Of a DNA stretch of 64,000 nucleotides, positions 22,901-35,500 are shown one piece after another. Origin of the DNA: Semisulcospira habei. Lineage: Eukaryota; Mollusca; Gastropoda; Semisulcospiridae. A program made the position numbers and the translations under genes. Under the pieces are notes generated by a model. That model was not told the DNA's origin. It made no database searches and saw nothing but the letters and a program-made list of their open reading frames with translations. The DNA lies in assembly GCA_036245525.1 (NCBI GenBank), contig BTPG01000004.1, positions 160,522,230 to 160,586,229 on the forward strand. Reading direction: 5' to 3'. How positions within the stretch are numbered: the stretch's first letter is position 1; each line of letters starts with the position of its first letter.

Positions 22901-24009
22901 TGGGGCACGTATTTCTGTCTACCCTTGGTCCGTTCACCTGTATTTGCCTTTTTAAAACTCTCCCAACTGTCTGCACTGCCTGTAGCTCTTGATATTGGAT
23001 GTGTGTTGCTAAATGGTCTTAGCTTTATTTAGGCCCCATGGCGTAGGTTTATTTAACGTATTGGACCGGCTGGCGAGATACATTCAATATTCTGGTGTTT
23101 TTTTTCACAAACAGTGCTGGCACGTCCTGAGAAAGCCTTGTTGCTGTCGGGATGTTAAGCAATGTACAATCAATCAGTACAATCAATCCTTTCAAGTTTT
23201 CCTGGCTATTGTCGTATTTATACGGATGGGTCCAAGTCTGAGGATGGGAGAGTGGCTGCGGCCACAGTGTTCTCTCACCATACTAGATGCTCATTTAAGC
23301 TTCCCCTCCCTGACCATTCCTCTGTATTTAGTGCAGAACTGCAGGCAATTCTGCTGGCACTCAGTCCAGGGAAAGGAACTTCCTGATTCTTTCAGACTCT
23401 CTTTCTGCCCCGCAGGCCCTTCAGGGCGCAGGAACAGACCATCCCCTGCTGGAGCAGATTCGAGAGCTTTACACGGACTTGATAAAGGAATATTACAACA
23501 TCATTTTTATTTGGGTCCCAGGGCATGTGGGCATCGAAGGCAACAAGATCACAGATTCTGCTGCCAACAGTGCCCGCAATGACCCTGTCCCTGACACACA
23601 GACTGTTCATAGTGATTTTAAACCTGTGATTAGTACGTACATAGCCCGCGAGTGGCAGTCCGAGTGGGACAAAGAGGAAGCGAACAAGCTGCATGAAGCT
23701 TTTCCTACAGAGTCCGACAGTCTACCTTATCGCTGCGGCAGCCGCCGTGAGGAGACTGTCCTTACTCGGCTCCACATCGGGCACACGTATGTTACGCACT
23801 CTTACTTACTAAAACAGGATGAGCGTCCATGGTGTTTTGCTTGTGATGAGCTGTTCTCTGTTCAACACTTTTTGTTGTCTTGTGCCGATCTAACTGACTC
23901 AAGATATAAACACTTTATAGCAGACTCCTTAAAGATTTGGTTCCGTGATGTTCCCCCGGACAAAATCTTCAATTTCTTGAGAGAATGCACTATTTTTAAC
24001 AAGATCTGA
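19938..24009 (+). pseudogene. LINE copy B: ORF2 polyprotein, broken and SINE-interrupted
   Basis: Endonuclease start is readable (MYSLLQWNCHGF) but frameshifted within the first 20 codons. About 80 bp around 20160-20200 is missing. The endonuclease core GDFNGHAHLWGSDHYDG and SDHFPVVLS survives. RT motif A FFDLEKAYDTTW is present; motif B is altered from PQGS to PQDS; motif C LFVDD is present. A local duplication of about 45 bp (CCAAGACAGTCTGTGTGCA) occurs near 22000-22080. SINE-2 interrupts it just before RNase H. RNase H continues after 23187 with a deletion near 23367. Many stops; inactive. The C-terminal CFACDE...H...C finger and stop TGA (24007-24009) are recognisable. Confidence 0.85.
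22798..23186 (+). mobile_element. SINE-2, full-length insertion in LINE B ORF2
   Basis: 389 bp flanked by a perfect 14-bp duplication TCCTTTCAAGTTTT (22784-22797 and 23187-23200). Starts ACCCCACCTAGGTCTGCCCT and ends GTTAAGCAATGTACAATCAA with ATCA/GTACAATCA repeats. Confidence 0.9.
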
Positions 24010-24233
24010 GCATTCATAGACTATGTGACTTTCCTTACTTTGCCCTTTTTGAGAGTCTGTAATCGTTTCTTTTAAAGACTCGTGCGACATTTTAGCCTGA
24101 CATATTTTTAATCTTGTTTTAAGACCTTTCTTTTAGTCTGGCTGACCAGATTTTTACCCATCCCGCCGTGAGATGGCCTTGGTCGCCTGCTCGGTGTTAA
24201 ACCCCAATAACTCGCCCATTTCTGTAGGTTATA

Positions 24234-26157
24234 TCATAACTCATTCACTGTCAGTGTGCTTGTGTATTGGTTATGTGACTATAAATAAGTGTAGGTGGTA
24301 AACTGAAAGCAATAATCTGTGACGCCATGTGTCAGGCATGTTGCACCGAGTTTAGCTCTTAAGTACACAGAAACAAACAGGATTCGCACACCACCCACTG
24401 TTCACAAACAAAATTTGTCCATTTTGCTGCCAGTGTTATCAGTGAGAAGCTGAGACCCTTTACAGATGTGTTCTGTTGATGCAACAAAGTTAAATGGCGT
24501 AGGAATGCACTTTTATTTGGCACAATTTTGGACATCGTTTTTTTGACTGTTTTCTCTCCCAAACACATAAGCATGATTATTTAATCCAGGCAGTGATATC
24601 AGCGATTTTCTAACATGTACTTTTCATTTTCCTTCAGCTACAGCTGATGTCTGTTCATTATTTAACCCTTGTGCATTCAGATTCTTTCTATAGAAACTGC
24701 TTCTAGTGTTTGGATTCTTTCGTGTTAACAACAAGAAAAGTATAGTTGTTTCATTGAGGGGTCATCATTCGATTGCCTGACCTCTCAGCGTGCTGAGATT
24801 TGGCAGAAGTATTGGAAAGTGGCTACACCATACATGCGTGGTCATGTCGTGTAGCTTGAGTGGACGGGTCACGCGCTGTCACCTAATATGTCACCAAATC
24901 TTGGTGTCAAACCTGTATTAGTAAACAAATCATGCACTTTTATACTAGACATGCAGCTGTGAGTCCAAAAAGTGAATGCTGTGTCCTACCATATCCATCT
25001 CCAAACCCTGCAAACTGTTCGTATGCTGCTGACTGGGTCACAAATTGTCACAGAAAGTGTCACATGTCCATAGTGCTACAGGTAGTGTCCCATGGTCATG
25101 ATGTTTGTTTTCCATTTTGGATGTTTTGTTTCTCAAAAAATATATCTGAGATGGAGGGAGAAATAAAAGGAAACATTTTAGTTGTCTGCTACCGCTGCAG
25201 ATTGTGAGTGGGACCCGTTGCTTATACTAACTCCCGCACTGATATCGCTCGCGCTGCTTACCACCATTTTGACAAAGAGGCCATGAGAGGAAAGTCGTCT
25301 TTTGGGCCATTTAAAGTGTTTAAATCTGCATCAAAGTGATCTTCAAAGTTAGTATCTGATTCGAGTAATTCTTGTCTTTTGTATTTCTCAGCATTTTTCT
25401 CAGCATGTGTACTCCTCGGTATAGTCAGGAATGTCGCCCCCATCGCTGGTAGCTGCCATTTTCCCACAGTCCCATTTGTGAATGAAAATAATGCGGTCAG
25501 TTCCAGACTCTCTACCAGACTAAATCACGGGTGTGTGCATGTAAAAATAGACCTAGGATATGATTGGATCCTCTGGGGTTTCCCCAGCAGTGGTTGGTTC
25601 TGTTTGGGAAGCCAGGTGAAGGCCACAGATTGATGGATAAAACCCTAGTCACGTACTCCCGGAACGAACAGTAGCGGTCGCTTGCGCAGCTCCCGGTTAT
25701 TCCCGGAACGAATGTCAAAGGGTTAATTAACAATGATCTGTAATGACAGGCAACCTCAAAAAGTTCCATTTATGGGAGAACAGCTCACATACACTTTGGA
25801 AACACACACTCCATGAATTGTCCCGGTTACCATGATGCATTTTAAACATTAGCAGTCCATAGCAGTTCATCAGCTTTGCTTCACTGTCATCTGTGCTATC
25901 ATCTGTGCCACGCCCATTTTGAACATGTTTGCCTGCATCAATGTTTTCTATCTCCTCATCTTTTTAAACCCTCTGGGAAAACATTGCCAAAACATTGTCA
26001 GCTTCCTCACTAGCCAGCTATGCAGTCTGACTGAGAATTGTGCCGAAAATTGTCATCTTTGTTGCATTACTTCTGCAACACTTTTTCCCCTGTCAGTGGC
26101 ATACTTCACTTCAGCATTTTTGGCTTAGGTGCTGATGGAAAATTTAATTAAGTCCAT
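24234..26157. other. Helicase intron, unannotated
   Basis: No gene or named repeat recognised. CCCGGAACGAA occurs twice near 25659 and 25704. A 70-codon minus-strand open frame at 25258-25467 is acidic and unremarkable; I do not support it as a gene. Confidence 0.4.
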
Positions 26158-26612
26158 GTAATGGGCCAGTGGTTGTCTGTCTGGTGTCCACTGACGTTTG
26201 TGGTAAATTTTAACATTGGCATTTTCTCAGAAACTGTTCAAGCCACAGTCTTCAAACTTGTCTCAAGGACACTTTGTGGCAAGACCTTTCTAAATATACC
26301 AATATGAGTGACTTCTCTCAAAGGCCAAGGACACAGGGGATCAGGAAATAGGTAAAAAATAAGCCATATTTTGGTTAAATTTGTTTTTCTCAAATACTAT
26401 TCACAGTTTCAAACCCAAACTTTGTACATTTGTGGATTTTGCAGGTAGAAAAGCCAACTCTTTACTTACGTTAGAACACTTGAGCACTTGCTCATTCCAT
26501 TGACCTGTCAGAAAGGTCAAGGAGTTTAAAAGGTCAAGTCGCCACGGTCAAATCAGTTATAGTGATTGGTCATGCGAGTAGCTTAAGTGCTTTTCCATTC
26601 TTGTTCTTTCAG
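26158..26612 (+). repeat. Dispersed GGTCA modular repeat copy
   Basis: Contains GGCATTTTCTCAG, TTCAAGCCACAGTCTTCAAA, TGGCAAGACCTTTCTAAA and TGACTTCTCTCAAAGGCCAA in family order. It ends CATTCTTGTTCTTTC. The inner modules are shortened. Confidence 0.65.
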
Positions 26613-26861
26613 AAAGGTTGGAAATTGACAACAAAACTCGCACATTCAAACACTCAGCCAAAGTTTGGACATGACACTTACTGGTAAATAAGAACCAAAC
26701 ATGTTTGTTTTTTTTTGCCAGAAGAGCTGTACAGTCAGATAATCTATGTAAATGTCACAATTTGACAAAGTCGAAATTGGCAGGGAGCCACAGGTTTGAC
26801 TAAAGTTGAAAATGGCAACCTGGCAATGAAAGAGTTAACATATTTAGCCCCGACGCTGACA

Positions 26862-26977
26862 GCAGGTGATGGATTGAGTATGATCATTCAAGGGTAGTTC
26901 CAAATTAGCTTGCTGCCTTTAGGCGCCAGGCTAATCTGGCACTACCCTTGAATGATCATGCTCAATCCATCACCTGC
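26862..26977. repeat. Palindromic element, 116 bp
   Basis: GCAGGTGATGGATTGAGTAT at the left pairs with its complement ending at 26977 with few mismatches. The centre is GCCTTTAGGCGCC. Same family as 46113-46184: both contain TTCAAGGGTAGTnCCA-like and TTAGCTTG arms around the AGGCGCC-type centre. Confidence 0.85.
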
Positions 26978-28300
26978 AACTAATACAGTCATTAAGTAAC
27001 ACTTAAAAAATTTGACAAATGGGACCGTGGGGTTAAATGGGTTTAAACCACACGACACAATCTATATGGCTTCACGTGTGCACTATGTTCACCATGTCTC
27101 TAGTCTTTCTTCTCCAATTTTGTCCACAACCCCACTTATGCATATGCACATTTAACTTTATGATTTTCACATTCTTTTTGCTTTCAGGCTCGTTTCTTTC
27201 CATTTTTTTTGCCCATGCTTGATAGCCTGCCATAAGTATTGGGCCATCTGTCATCTGTTCGACATTTGTGCTAAACTGTAATGTTTACTGAGAGACTATT
27301 TAAGCCACAGACTTGAAACTTTGCCTAAGAATACTCCCTGTGCTTCCGAACTTTCTCTCGGAACAGTTCAAAAGATAGTGCGCAATGACCTTGGCCTCCA
27401 AACTCTATTTGCAATAAGGATACCCCATTTCTGGACAGTGACTCACATGCAACAGAAAGTTCATCGCTTAGATTGCTCAAAACATTTAGCATGAATGGCC
27501 CTTTAACGACTGTGTGATATCATCACTGAAGACGATACTCGCATGTCCTATAACGGTTTCCCCAGCAGCCTAATCAGGAGTGGTTGGCCTCTGATGAGAG
27601 GAGGCTGCGGGCACTTACGTCAGGTTTTCATAATTCACAGCAACATTTTCTCTATTTTTGTAAACTTGGAGGTCCATGTCATTGTATATATTTTACCAGT
27701 GGAGCACGCAGTAAATGCAAAATATCATGTAAGAAATTCTTTTCCAAAAGTGTCGAAGTCTGTTCAAGAGCAGCGGCCAACTCTCTGAGGCCAGAACATC
27801 TTGTTTTTTCTTGAAAATGCCAGTGGACAGAAAGCCAAGTCCTACACAGAGGTGTTCTTCCTCAACCATCATACAGTCCTTGCCGTGACCAACGTGACGT
27901 TTGGTTCTTTCCTAAACCGAAAAAGAGACTGGCAGGATGGCACTTTCCCGCATCCAGGATCTAGCAAAAGCAGTAAATTCACACGTCCAACCCTGACCTT
28001 CACATCAGAATACCACAACGCCTTTGAATCTCGCCTGAAGTAGCTGAAATTTTGCATAAACGGTGGAGGACAGTGTTGTTACAAAACTGAAAATATCAAG
28101 TAAATTGGGCCAGCGGCTTAGGTATTGTAGCAAAGCTATCATTACTTTTTAAAATTTTTATCATACCTCGTATAACTTAATAAGAAGGGAAAAAAAAACT
28201 ATAAAAAAAAGAAACTTCGAAACAAGTTCTTCCAGTTATTTTTACTTTATGCATGTAACCTGTTTATTCCAATAGAAAAGTTGGTATCTCAAGACCCAGT
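26978..28300. other. Helicase intron, unannotated apart from a weak GGTCA-repeat start
   Basis: Near 27275-27330 the text GAGAGACTATTTAAGCCACA and GACTTGAAACTTTGCC resembles the beginning of the dispersed GGTCA repeat, then diverges. No coding region recognised. Confidence 0.4.
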
Positions 28301-28962
28301 TTTTGGCTCGCGTGCAAAGCAAAACTGAGTATGTTCTGGGCCAGTGGTTGTCTGTCCGTCGTCTGTCGCCCACTGTTGTCCGTGGTAAGCTTTAACACTG
28401 GCATTTTCTCTGGGACTATTCAAGCCACAGTCTTGAAACTTGGCCCAAGGATACTTTGTGGCAAGACCTTCCTAAACATACCAATTTGAATGACCTCTCT
28501 CAGAGGTCAAGATCACAGAGGATCAGAAAATAGGTGAAAAATAACCATGATTGGACAAAATTTATTTGTTCTCAAATACTGTTCACAACTTCATACCCAA
28601 ACTTGGTAAAAAGATACCTGATGGTAAGACCTCTATGCACACTAGTTTGGGTGACCCCTCGGAAAGGTTAAGGGTCACGAGATCAAGAAATGGGTAAATA
28701 AATCACTTTTTTTTTTTTTTTTTTGGTGGGGGGGGGGGGGGGGGGGGGGGTGTTTCTTAAACACTATTTGCAACTTCAAACCCAAACTTGCAAGACCTAC
28801 CTATGTATACTAATTTGGATGACCCCTCAGAAAGGTTTTTTGATAGAATTGTAGTCTTTATCAACATTTCTTCAAACTTTTTAATCAAATTTGGCACAGT
28901 GGTTGCTGATAAGACCTTCCTATGCATACTAATTTAGTTGACCCATTACAAAGGTCAAGGGT
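28301..28962 (+). repeat. Dispersed GGTCA modular repeat copy with poly(T)/poly(G)
   Basis: Starts TTTTGGCTCGCGTGCAAAGC and runs through three modules. The third stops at GGTCAAGGGTCATT, where RTE copy 1 abuts. Between modules 2 and 3 are 18 T (28707-28724) and 23 G (28728-28750). Confidence 0.75.
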
Positions 28963-28964
28963 CA

Positions 28965-30556
28965 TTACTTACGCCTGTCACCCCTCCCCGGGTATAGGCC
29001 GTCGACGAGAGACCTCCAGCGACTCCTGTCCTGTGCTTCTCCTTCGATTTTACTCCAGGTGGTTCCCAGTCTCTTGATGTCTGCTTGGAGGTCTCGACGC
29101 CAGGTGTTTCTCGGCCTGCCTCTTTTCCTCTTTCCCTGGGGGTTCCATGACAATGCCTGCCTAGTGATACTGGAAGCTGGCTTTCTCAGACTGTGACCCA
29201 TCCATCCCCATCTCCCCAATTTCATTCTCTGCTGTTATCTGCTCTGTTCTCTCCCAGAGTCTGATGTCACGTCCTGAGAAAGCCTTGTTGCTGTCGGGAC
29301 GTTAAGCAATGTACAATCAATCAAACCAGAGTCTGATGTTGCTGGTCTTCTCTGGCCAGTGGATTTTCAAGATTCTTCTAAGGCAACTGTTTATGAAGAT
29401 CTGTACTCTATTGACTGTGGTGTTTGTCAATCTCCAAGTCTCTGCTCCATATAGGAGAACTGCTTTTACGTTGGAGTTGAAAATCCGGACTTTGGTGTGT
29501 TGTGACAGCTGTCTGGAACTCCACACTTTTTTCAACTGGAGAAAGGCTGCTCTGGCTTTATCGATTCGTGCTCTGACATCTGCATCAGTTCCGCCTTTTT
29601 TGTCTATGATGCTCCCGAGATAGGTGAAGGACTCCACCTCCTCCAACGGGGTGCCAGCAAGCAAGACTGGTTCTTCTCTGGTTGCATTCAGCCTCATTGT
29701 CTTTGTTTTCTGTTTGTGGATGGTGAGGCCCACTTGGGACGAGATGTCAGCAAGCCTCGTGGTCTTGTCCTGCATTTGTTGATGAGTGTGGGACAGTAAA
29801 GCCAAGTTGTCTGCAAAATCGAGGTCGTCAAGCTGTGTCCACAGTGTCCACTGTATTCCACTTCGTCTGTGCTCTGTGGTCCTCTTCATGACCCAGTCTA
29901 TGGCCAGTAGGAAGAGGAATGGAGACAGCAAACACCCCTGCCTGACGCCGGTTCTGACCTGGAGCTCCCTGGTGAACTGCCCTTCGTGGATCACGCGACA
30001 TGTCATGCCATCGTAGCTGCTCTTGATCAGGCGGACGAGCTTTGTGGGTACACCGTAGTGTCGTAGGAGTTTCCACAGAGTCTCTCGGTCCACGCTGTCA
30101 AATGCTTTCTCGTAATCCACAAAGTTGACGTACAGCGGGGAGCTCCACTCCAGAGACTGTTCCACGATGATGCAGAGAGTGGCCATCTGGTCTGTCCATG
30201 ATCGGTTTTTCCTGAATCCTGCTTGCTGGTCTCTCAGCTGGGGTTCAACGGAGCTCTTCATTCTCTCCAGGATGATCCTGTTGAAGACCTTTCCTGGTAC
30301 TGACAGCAAGGTGATTCCTCTGTAGTTGGAACACTTGCTGAGGTCGCCTTTCTTTGGAAGCTTGATTAGGTACCCCTCCTTCCAGTCAGCCGGCATCACC
30401 TCCTCTTCCCCGATCTTTCCAAACAGTGGGTACAGCAGCTCTACTGTTGTCTCTAGGTCTGCTTTCAGAGCTTCCGCTGGGATGCCAACTGGCCCTGCTG
30501 CTTTGCTGTTCTTCAAAAACACCACTGCTCTTCTGATCTCTTCCTGGCTGGGTCTG
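28965..30556 (-). pseudogene. RTE-like reverse transcriptase, copy 1
   Basis: Reads AAGPVGIPAEALKADLETTV, LIKLPKKGDLSKCSNYRGIT, motif A FVDYEKAFDSVD, motif B GVRQGCLLSPFLF and motif C as FADN, where other copies have FADD. That replaces one catalytic Asp by Asn. The C-terminal block has VLLYGAETWRL, LRRILKIHWPEK and WNPQGKRKRGRPRNTWRRDL, a signature common in RTE-type elements. The frame is broken by the SINE-2 fragment at 29268. The final codons RRK are followed by a TAA supplied by the GTAA tail. Inactive. Confidence 0.85.
29268..29326 (+). mobile_element. SINE-2, 59-bp 3'-end insertion
   Basis: Only CACGTCCTGAGAAAGCCTTG through GTACAATCAATCAAA is present. Flanked by a perfect 14-bp duplication CCAGAGTCTGATGT (29254-29267 and 29327-29340). 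Extremely 5'-truncated. Confidence 0.85.
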
Positions 30557-31198
30557 CCTACCCGGCACCGGCCTTCCTGACTGAGTGGGCTAGCAGACGG
30601 GTGCCATCTTTGTCCAGGATTAGGACTTGATGTCAGCAGATATGTTGTTCAGCCTTTTCACTGGTCCGGTTTTTAAGGAGCTGTGCTAACCCAGGTTGTA
30701 CCATGTTGGATTGGTCCTTAAAAATACTCGTGACTTTTTGGTCCTTTGGATCCCAAGTGTTTGCTGTGCTTGGAGACCGTGTCGGGGGAGAAGAGGATCC
30801 TGGTGGCTGAGGTTCCCTTTGGGTTGCGGCTCACTGGTGCCAACACTCCACTTTGGCCTTGACTTGTACCTAAACGGGAGGCTAGTCGTACCGGCCTAGT
30901 CAATCGGCTCTTGTCACGCTGAGCCCTATCCCACTGTTGACATGCGGGTTGATATACGGAGCACCATGCTATAGCTTCTGCTGCTGATTAGGTGCTTTAC
31001 GCCAGTATTCGCCTGCATTCAACAGTGTGATAGAAGGCGGTGGCTCAAACGGTTCAATCGGGCTTACCCCCTTGAGTATATCTTTCGGGCAGTCTCCATT
31101 GTGCGTCGGCTGGATACCCGCCGACATTTGCACTTTCCCTTGTTGGGCTCGGTGGCGGGCGCGGACCCCTGGGGGATGAATATCTCTACTATTATAAT

Positions 31199-32592
31199 AT
31201 GGATAAAACAAAAAAAAAACAAACTTGCACAGAAGCGGCACATAGCCACCAACATTGAACATGACAGTGACTCGGACTGTGAGGAAGCGACGCCTCAGGC
31301 GTCAGCCGTATGGCCTCGCTTCCTCATTGTCCATAGCAAGGTGAAGGAGAAACCTGTTACCAAGCTGCATCCTTTTCTGGTGGGGGAGACCCTCAGGAGC
31401 CGTGTTGGCAGGCCTGATGCCCAGCGCCTCAGGTCTGGCGACTTGCTGGTGGAGTGCCGTACCCGGGCGCACTCCAGCGGGCTACTGAGGCTCTCTTCCA
31501 TCGGAGACACAAGACTATGAATTCATCAAGAGGCGTAATCAAAGATCAAGCTTTGGCAGAACTTTCAGAAGATGAACTTGTACGGAACCTTAAGTCTCAG
31601 GGGGTGACTTACGTCAGGCGCTTCGCTTCCAAGCGAGGTGGTGACGTTTGGCACCCCCACCCCTCCTACTACCATTTGGGGAGGTTACTACTCCTTCAGA
31701 GTGAAAAAGTACGTCCCTCTCCCCTCCGGTGCTTTAAGTGCCAAAAGTATGGCCATGGGCAGAAGACATGCCGTCAGGCAGAGGCTTCATGCGCCCGTTG
31801 CACTAAGCCTGGACACTCTGCTGAGTCCTGCACAGCCACCCCCCTGTGTGTCAATTGCCAGGGGGCGCATATGGCTTCGGATAAGAAATGCCCTCGTTGG
31901 ATATCCGAGTGCAAGATTCAGCAGGTGCGTGTGGAGAAGGGGCTGTCCTTTGTGGATGCCAAAAAACTGGTTAAAGGCTCTGGTGCGGCTGCGGCTGCCC
32001 CACCCTCTAACACCTCAGTATATACTTTCAGTGTAGCGGTGGCAGGCAAGCGCCCCACCAAAGACTTTTCATGTCAGACCCCAACTTCTTGGTTGGGGGC
32101 GGAGCCTCGGCTCATCTCGCCCCTGGAGAGTAACCCTCCTCCGGTGGTAAGAAGAGCCGGGGAAAGCAGAAGGCGGACACTGCCGGTCCGGTTGTGCCGC
32201 CTTCTGTTGCCCCTAAGCCTCAGCCTCCACCCAAACCTGTTAACTCCAAAGGCTTCTGGCTCTGGTCAGCCTTCTAAGGCCGCTAACTCTAGCGGCAGGA
32301 ACGCTGCCCAGGACCAGGGGTCTAAGAAATCTATGGGACCGCTGTGCGCACGGGCCCAGAAGGGGAACGAACACTGATGTCCCCCTTCAAAACAAATATG
32401 CTGCACTGGAGGAGCGGATGGAGGGAGTGAAAGTTGTCGTTGCTGATTTTGCGGCAGCTCCACCCCCTTCATCTCCGAGGAACCAGAGGAGGCCCGGGAG
32501 CCGGCCCCCCTCCGTTTCTTCAACTCCTTCCAAGGCAAAGGAAAAAGGGGGGGGGGGGGGGGGGGAACTCTTCACCCCCAGATAAGACATAA
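31199..32592 (+). pseudogene. LINE copy C: ORF1, broken
   Basis: The N-terminus is readable from ATG 31199 (EHDSDSDCEEATPQASAV). A small deletion near 31512 shifts the frame (the TPVEVTPH segment of copy D is lost). The zinc knuckles CFKCQKYGHGQKTC, CARCTKPGHSAESC and CVNCQGAHMASDKKC are all present at about 31730-31890. Further frameshifts occur near 32150 and 32365, and the G run near the end is expanded to 19 G (32547-32565). TAA at 32590-32592, then the ORF2 ATG at 32595. Confidence 0.85.
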
Positions 32593-32594
32593 TC

Positions 32595-35500
32595 ATGTAC
32601 TCTATGCTTCAGTGGAATTGTTGTGGTTTTCAAGCTAACTTTGAGGAATTACGTCTTTTAGTCAAGTTCTATAACCCCTCAGTAATATCTCTTCAGGAGA
32701 CTTACCTGAAGACTTCTGACCATGTATCCTTTAATGGTTTTAACGTTATACACAAAGGCTCTGATTCGGAGAGGCGCTCGGGTGGAGCGGCTCTTCTCAT
32801 TAGTAGCCAAATTTTATGTAGCCCCGTTAGCATCGACACCTGTCTTCAGGCTGTCGCAGCTCAGGTTACCTTGAAGACCATAACCGTATGCAGTATTTAC
32901 CTGCCACCATCACTGCGGGTCAGTAGCAATGATATTTTTAACTTAGTAGATCAACTGCCCCCTCCCTTTATTCTCATGGGGGATTTTAACGGTCACGCCC
33001 ACCTTTGGGGCAGTGACCACTATGATGGCAGAGGTCAGATGTTAGAAGATGTTTCTTCTCAACTTAACCTATGTGTCTTTAACGATGGCTCACCTACATA
33101 CTCTTAACTCAGGTTCAGGATCTAGTTCTGTTCTAGACCTCGCTGTGTGTGATCCTTATCTCATGCTGGACTTTGACTGGAAGGTTCACGACGACCTGTG
33201 TGGTAGTGACCACTTCCCAATAGTTCTGTCATCGGTCAGCTGTGAGGAGGATTCGCCGGTGGGGCGCTGGAATCTCAAGAAAGCTAACTGGCCTCTGTTC
33301 GCCTCCCTCTGTCAGTCTCGTCTTACAGAGGAGGTGGTCATGTCAGCTGAAGAACCTGTTTCTTGTTTTACTTTGATTTTGTTGGATGTAGCAGGTGAAA
33401 CCATCCCTAGAACTTCCACATCAGTCCCTCAGAAGCCGAGTACCATGGTTCAATGAAGAGTGCCGCAAGGCCCAAAAAATACGCAAATCTGCTCAGCGAC
33501 GTGCTTTTCGTAATCCATCGCAAGCAAATATTTTAACATTTAAAAGACAGCGGGCGAAAGCCTGTTACATTTTTAAACGCGAACGCCGTGCTTCCTGGAG
33601 ACGCTCCGTCTCATCTTTATCTTCTAGGACTCCGTCCCAAAAAGTCTGGAAGGCTGTTCGAAGAATTAGGGGCAGGGGTGGCTCGGCTTCTGTTGGCCAT
33701 CTTAGAGATGGTGCCAGTTTGGTCACGGATAAAAAGGCTGTGGCCAATTTGCTTGCCTCCACCATTGCCCATAATTCTTCAACAAAGCATTATTCACCTT
33801 TCTTCCAGAGAGAGAAGGAGAAGCGAGAATCTTGTGCTTGTGATTTTATATCAGATAACTATGAAAGACTATAATGCCCCCTTTACGTTTTCAGAATTGC
33901 AGCAAGCCATGCAGAAATGTACTGACTCTGCTGCTGGATTAGATACCATCCATTATCAGCTCCTAACTCATCTGCCTGAGGATTCACTCCTTGTACTTCT
34001 CAAGGCCTTTAACCATATCTGTATAACCGGTCGTTTTCCGCCATCTTGGTGCCAGGCTGTGGTTGTGCCAATCCCCAAGCCGGGTAAGGATCCTTCCGAC
34101 CCGGGCAACTACCGGCCAATAGCTTTGACATCATGTTTATGTAAGACTATGGAACGCTTGGTCAATGCCCGACTGGTGTGGCATCTTGAGTCACGTGGTC
34201 TCATCACAGACCTCCAGTGCAGTTTCCAGCGCTTCCGTAGTACAACTGACCATCTAGTCCGCTTTGAGTCTTTTATCCGAGATGCTTTTGTCAACAAGCA
34301 GCATGTCTATGCAATTTTCTTTGATCTTGAAAAGGCATATGACACTACCTGGAAGTATGGTATAATGTCTGATTTGTCGGGACATGGGTTTTAAAGGGCA
34401 CCTGCCTGTTTTTATTCACAATTTTTTGTCTAACAGGTCGTTCCATGTCCGTGTGGGCTCCACCCTCTCCGACTCCTTTGAACAGGAGATGGGTGTCCCG
34501 CAGGGCAGCATTCTATCTCCTGTTTTATTTAGCATTAAAATAAATAACATTGTAAAGGCCGTCAAGGATGATTCTGAATGCTCTTTGTTTGTGGACGACT
34601 TTGCTTTGTGTGCACGAGGTCGAGGACTTGCGTCCCTTGAGAGGCGCTTGCAGCTGTGCGTTGATCGCATCCAGGGGTGGGTGTCTCTCAACGGATTCAG
34701 GTTCTCGCCCTCCAAGACAGTCTGTGTGCATTTTACTAACCAGACAAAATTTTTTCCAATACCTAGCCTGAGCATTGCTGGAGTGCCAATTAAGGTGGCC
34801 GAAGAGGCAAAGTTTTTGGGGGTCATCTTTGACAAAAGATTGACCTTCTGCAACCATGTTAACTACCTTAGAACCTCTTGTCAGAAGGCCCTCGACATTC
34901 TTCGTGTCGTTGGTCGTACTGACTGGGGTGCAGACCGCATTGTCTTACTTCGACTGTATCGGGCCCTTGTTCGGTCCAAACTGGATTACGGCTCTGTGGT
35001 ATATGGCTCGGCTTCCAAGTCTGTTCTACAGCGTCTGAACGCAATTCACCATCAAGGTCTGCGCATATGTCTAGGGGCCTTCAGGACATCTCCAGTTCCT
35101 AGTCTGTATGCCGAGGCCGGGGAGCCTTCTCTCAGGCTCCACCGCATCCGCCTCATGCTCAGCTACATTCTGAAGCTGAAGGCCCATCTAGACAATCCTG
35201 CCTATGATTGTGTTTTTAACCCGTCGTTTGCAGAGATTTACGATGCCCATCCGGGAGCTGTCCGTCCACTTTCCTTCCGTGTCCGACCTCATCTGCAGGC
35301 GGCCGGAGTGGACCTGGACAAAGTTTCGGAATCTCTGCAACACGTCACTCCACCCTGGCTACTACCAGTTCCTGACATCTTGCTGGACTTGACCGCCCAC
35401 AACAAGGATTGTACTCCACCAGCCATATACCAACAGAGCCTCAATGAACTCCTTTCAAGTTTTCCTGGCTATTGTCGTCTTTATACGGATGGGTCCAAGT

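Larger units (their letters stand above)
17879..24218 (+). mobile_element. I-clade-like LINE, copy B, full length
   Basis: Flanked by a perfect 15-bp target duplication TTTCTGTAGGTTATA (17864-17878 and 24219-24233). The 5' end (CACCGACCTCCACGTGGCG) matches copy D. The 3' end carries GGTGTTAAACCCCAATAACT. It contains a SINE-2 insertion (22798-23186). Without it the element is about 5.9 kb. Lies in the first visible helicase intron, sense orientation. Confidence 0.9.
28963..30556 (-). mobile_element. RTE-like LINE copy 1, 3' portion (split by LINE C)
   Basis: Minus-strand RT and C-terminal region. It is continued on the far side of LINE C at 36492-36735. The 3' end is at 28963-28965 with a single GTAA unit. 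A 59-bp SINE-2 tail is inserted at 29268-29326. No target duplication was found by eye. Confidence 0.85.

Noticed and set aside
25258..25467. 69-residue minus-strand frame (MGKWQLPAMG...)
   Set aside because: No recognised family, no splice or promoter context, length within chance.
29309..30580. + strand frames over the RTE region
   Set aside because: Antisense shadows; conserved RT motifs are all on the minus strand.
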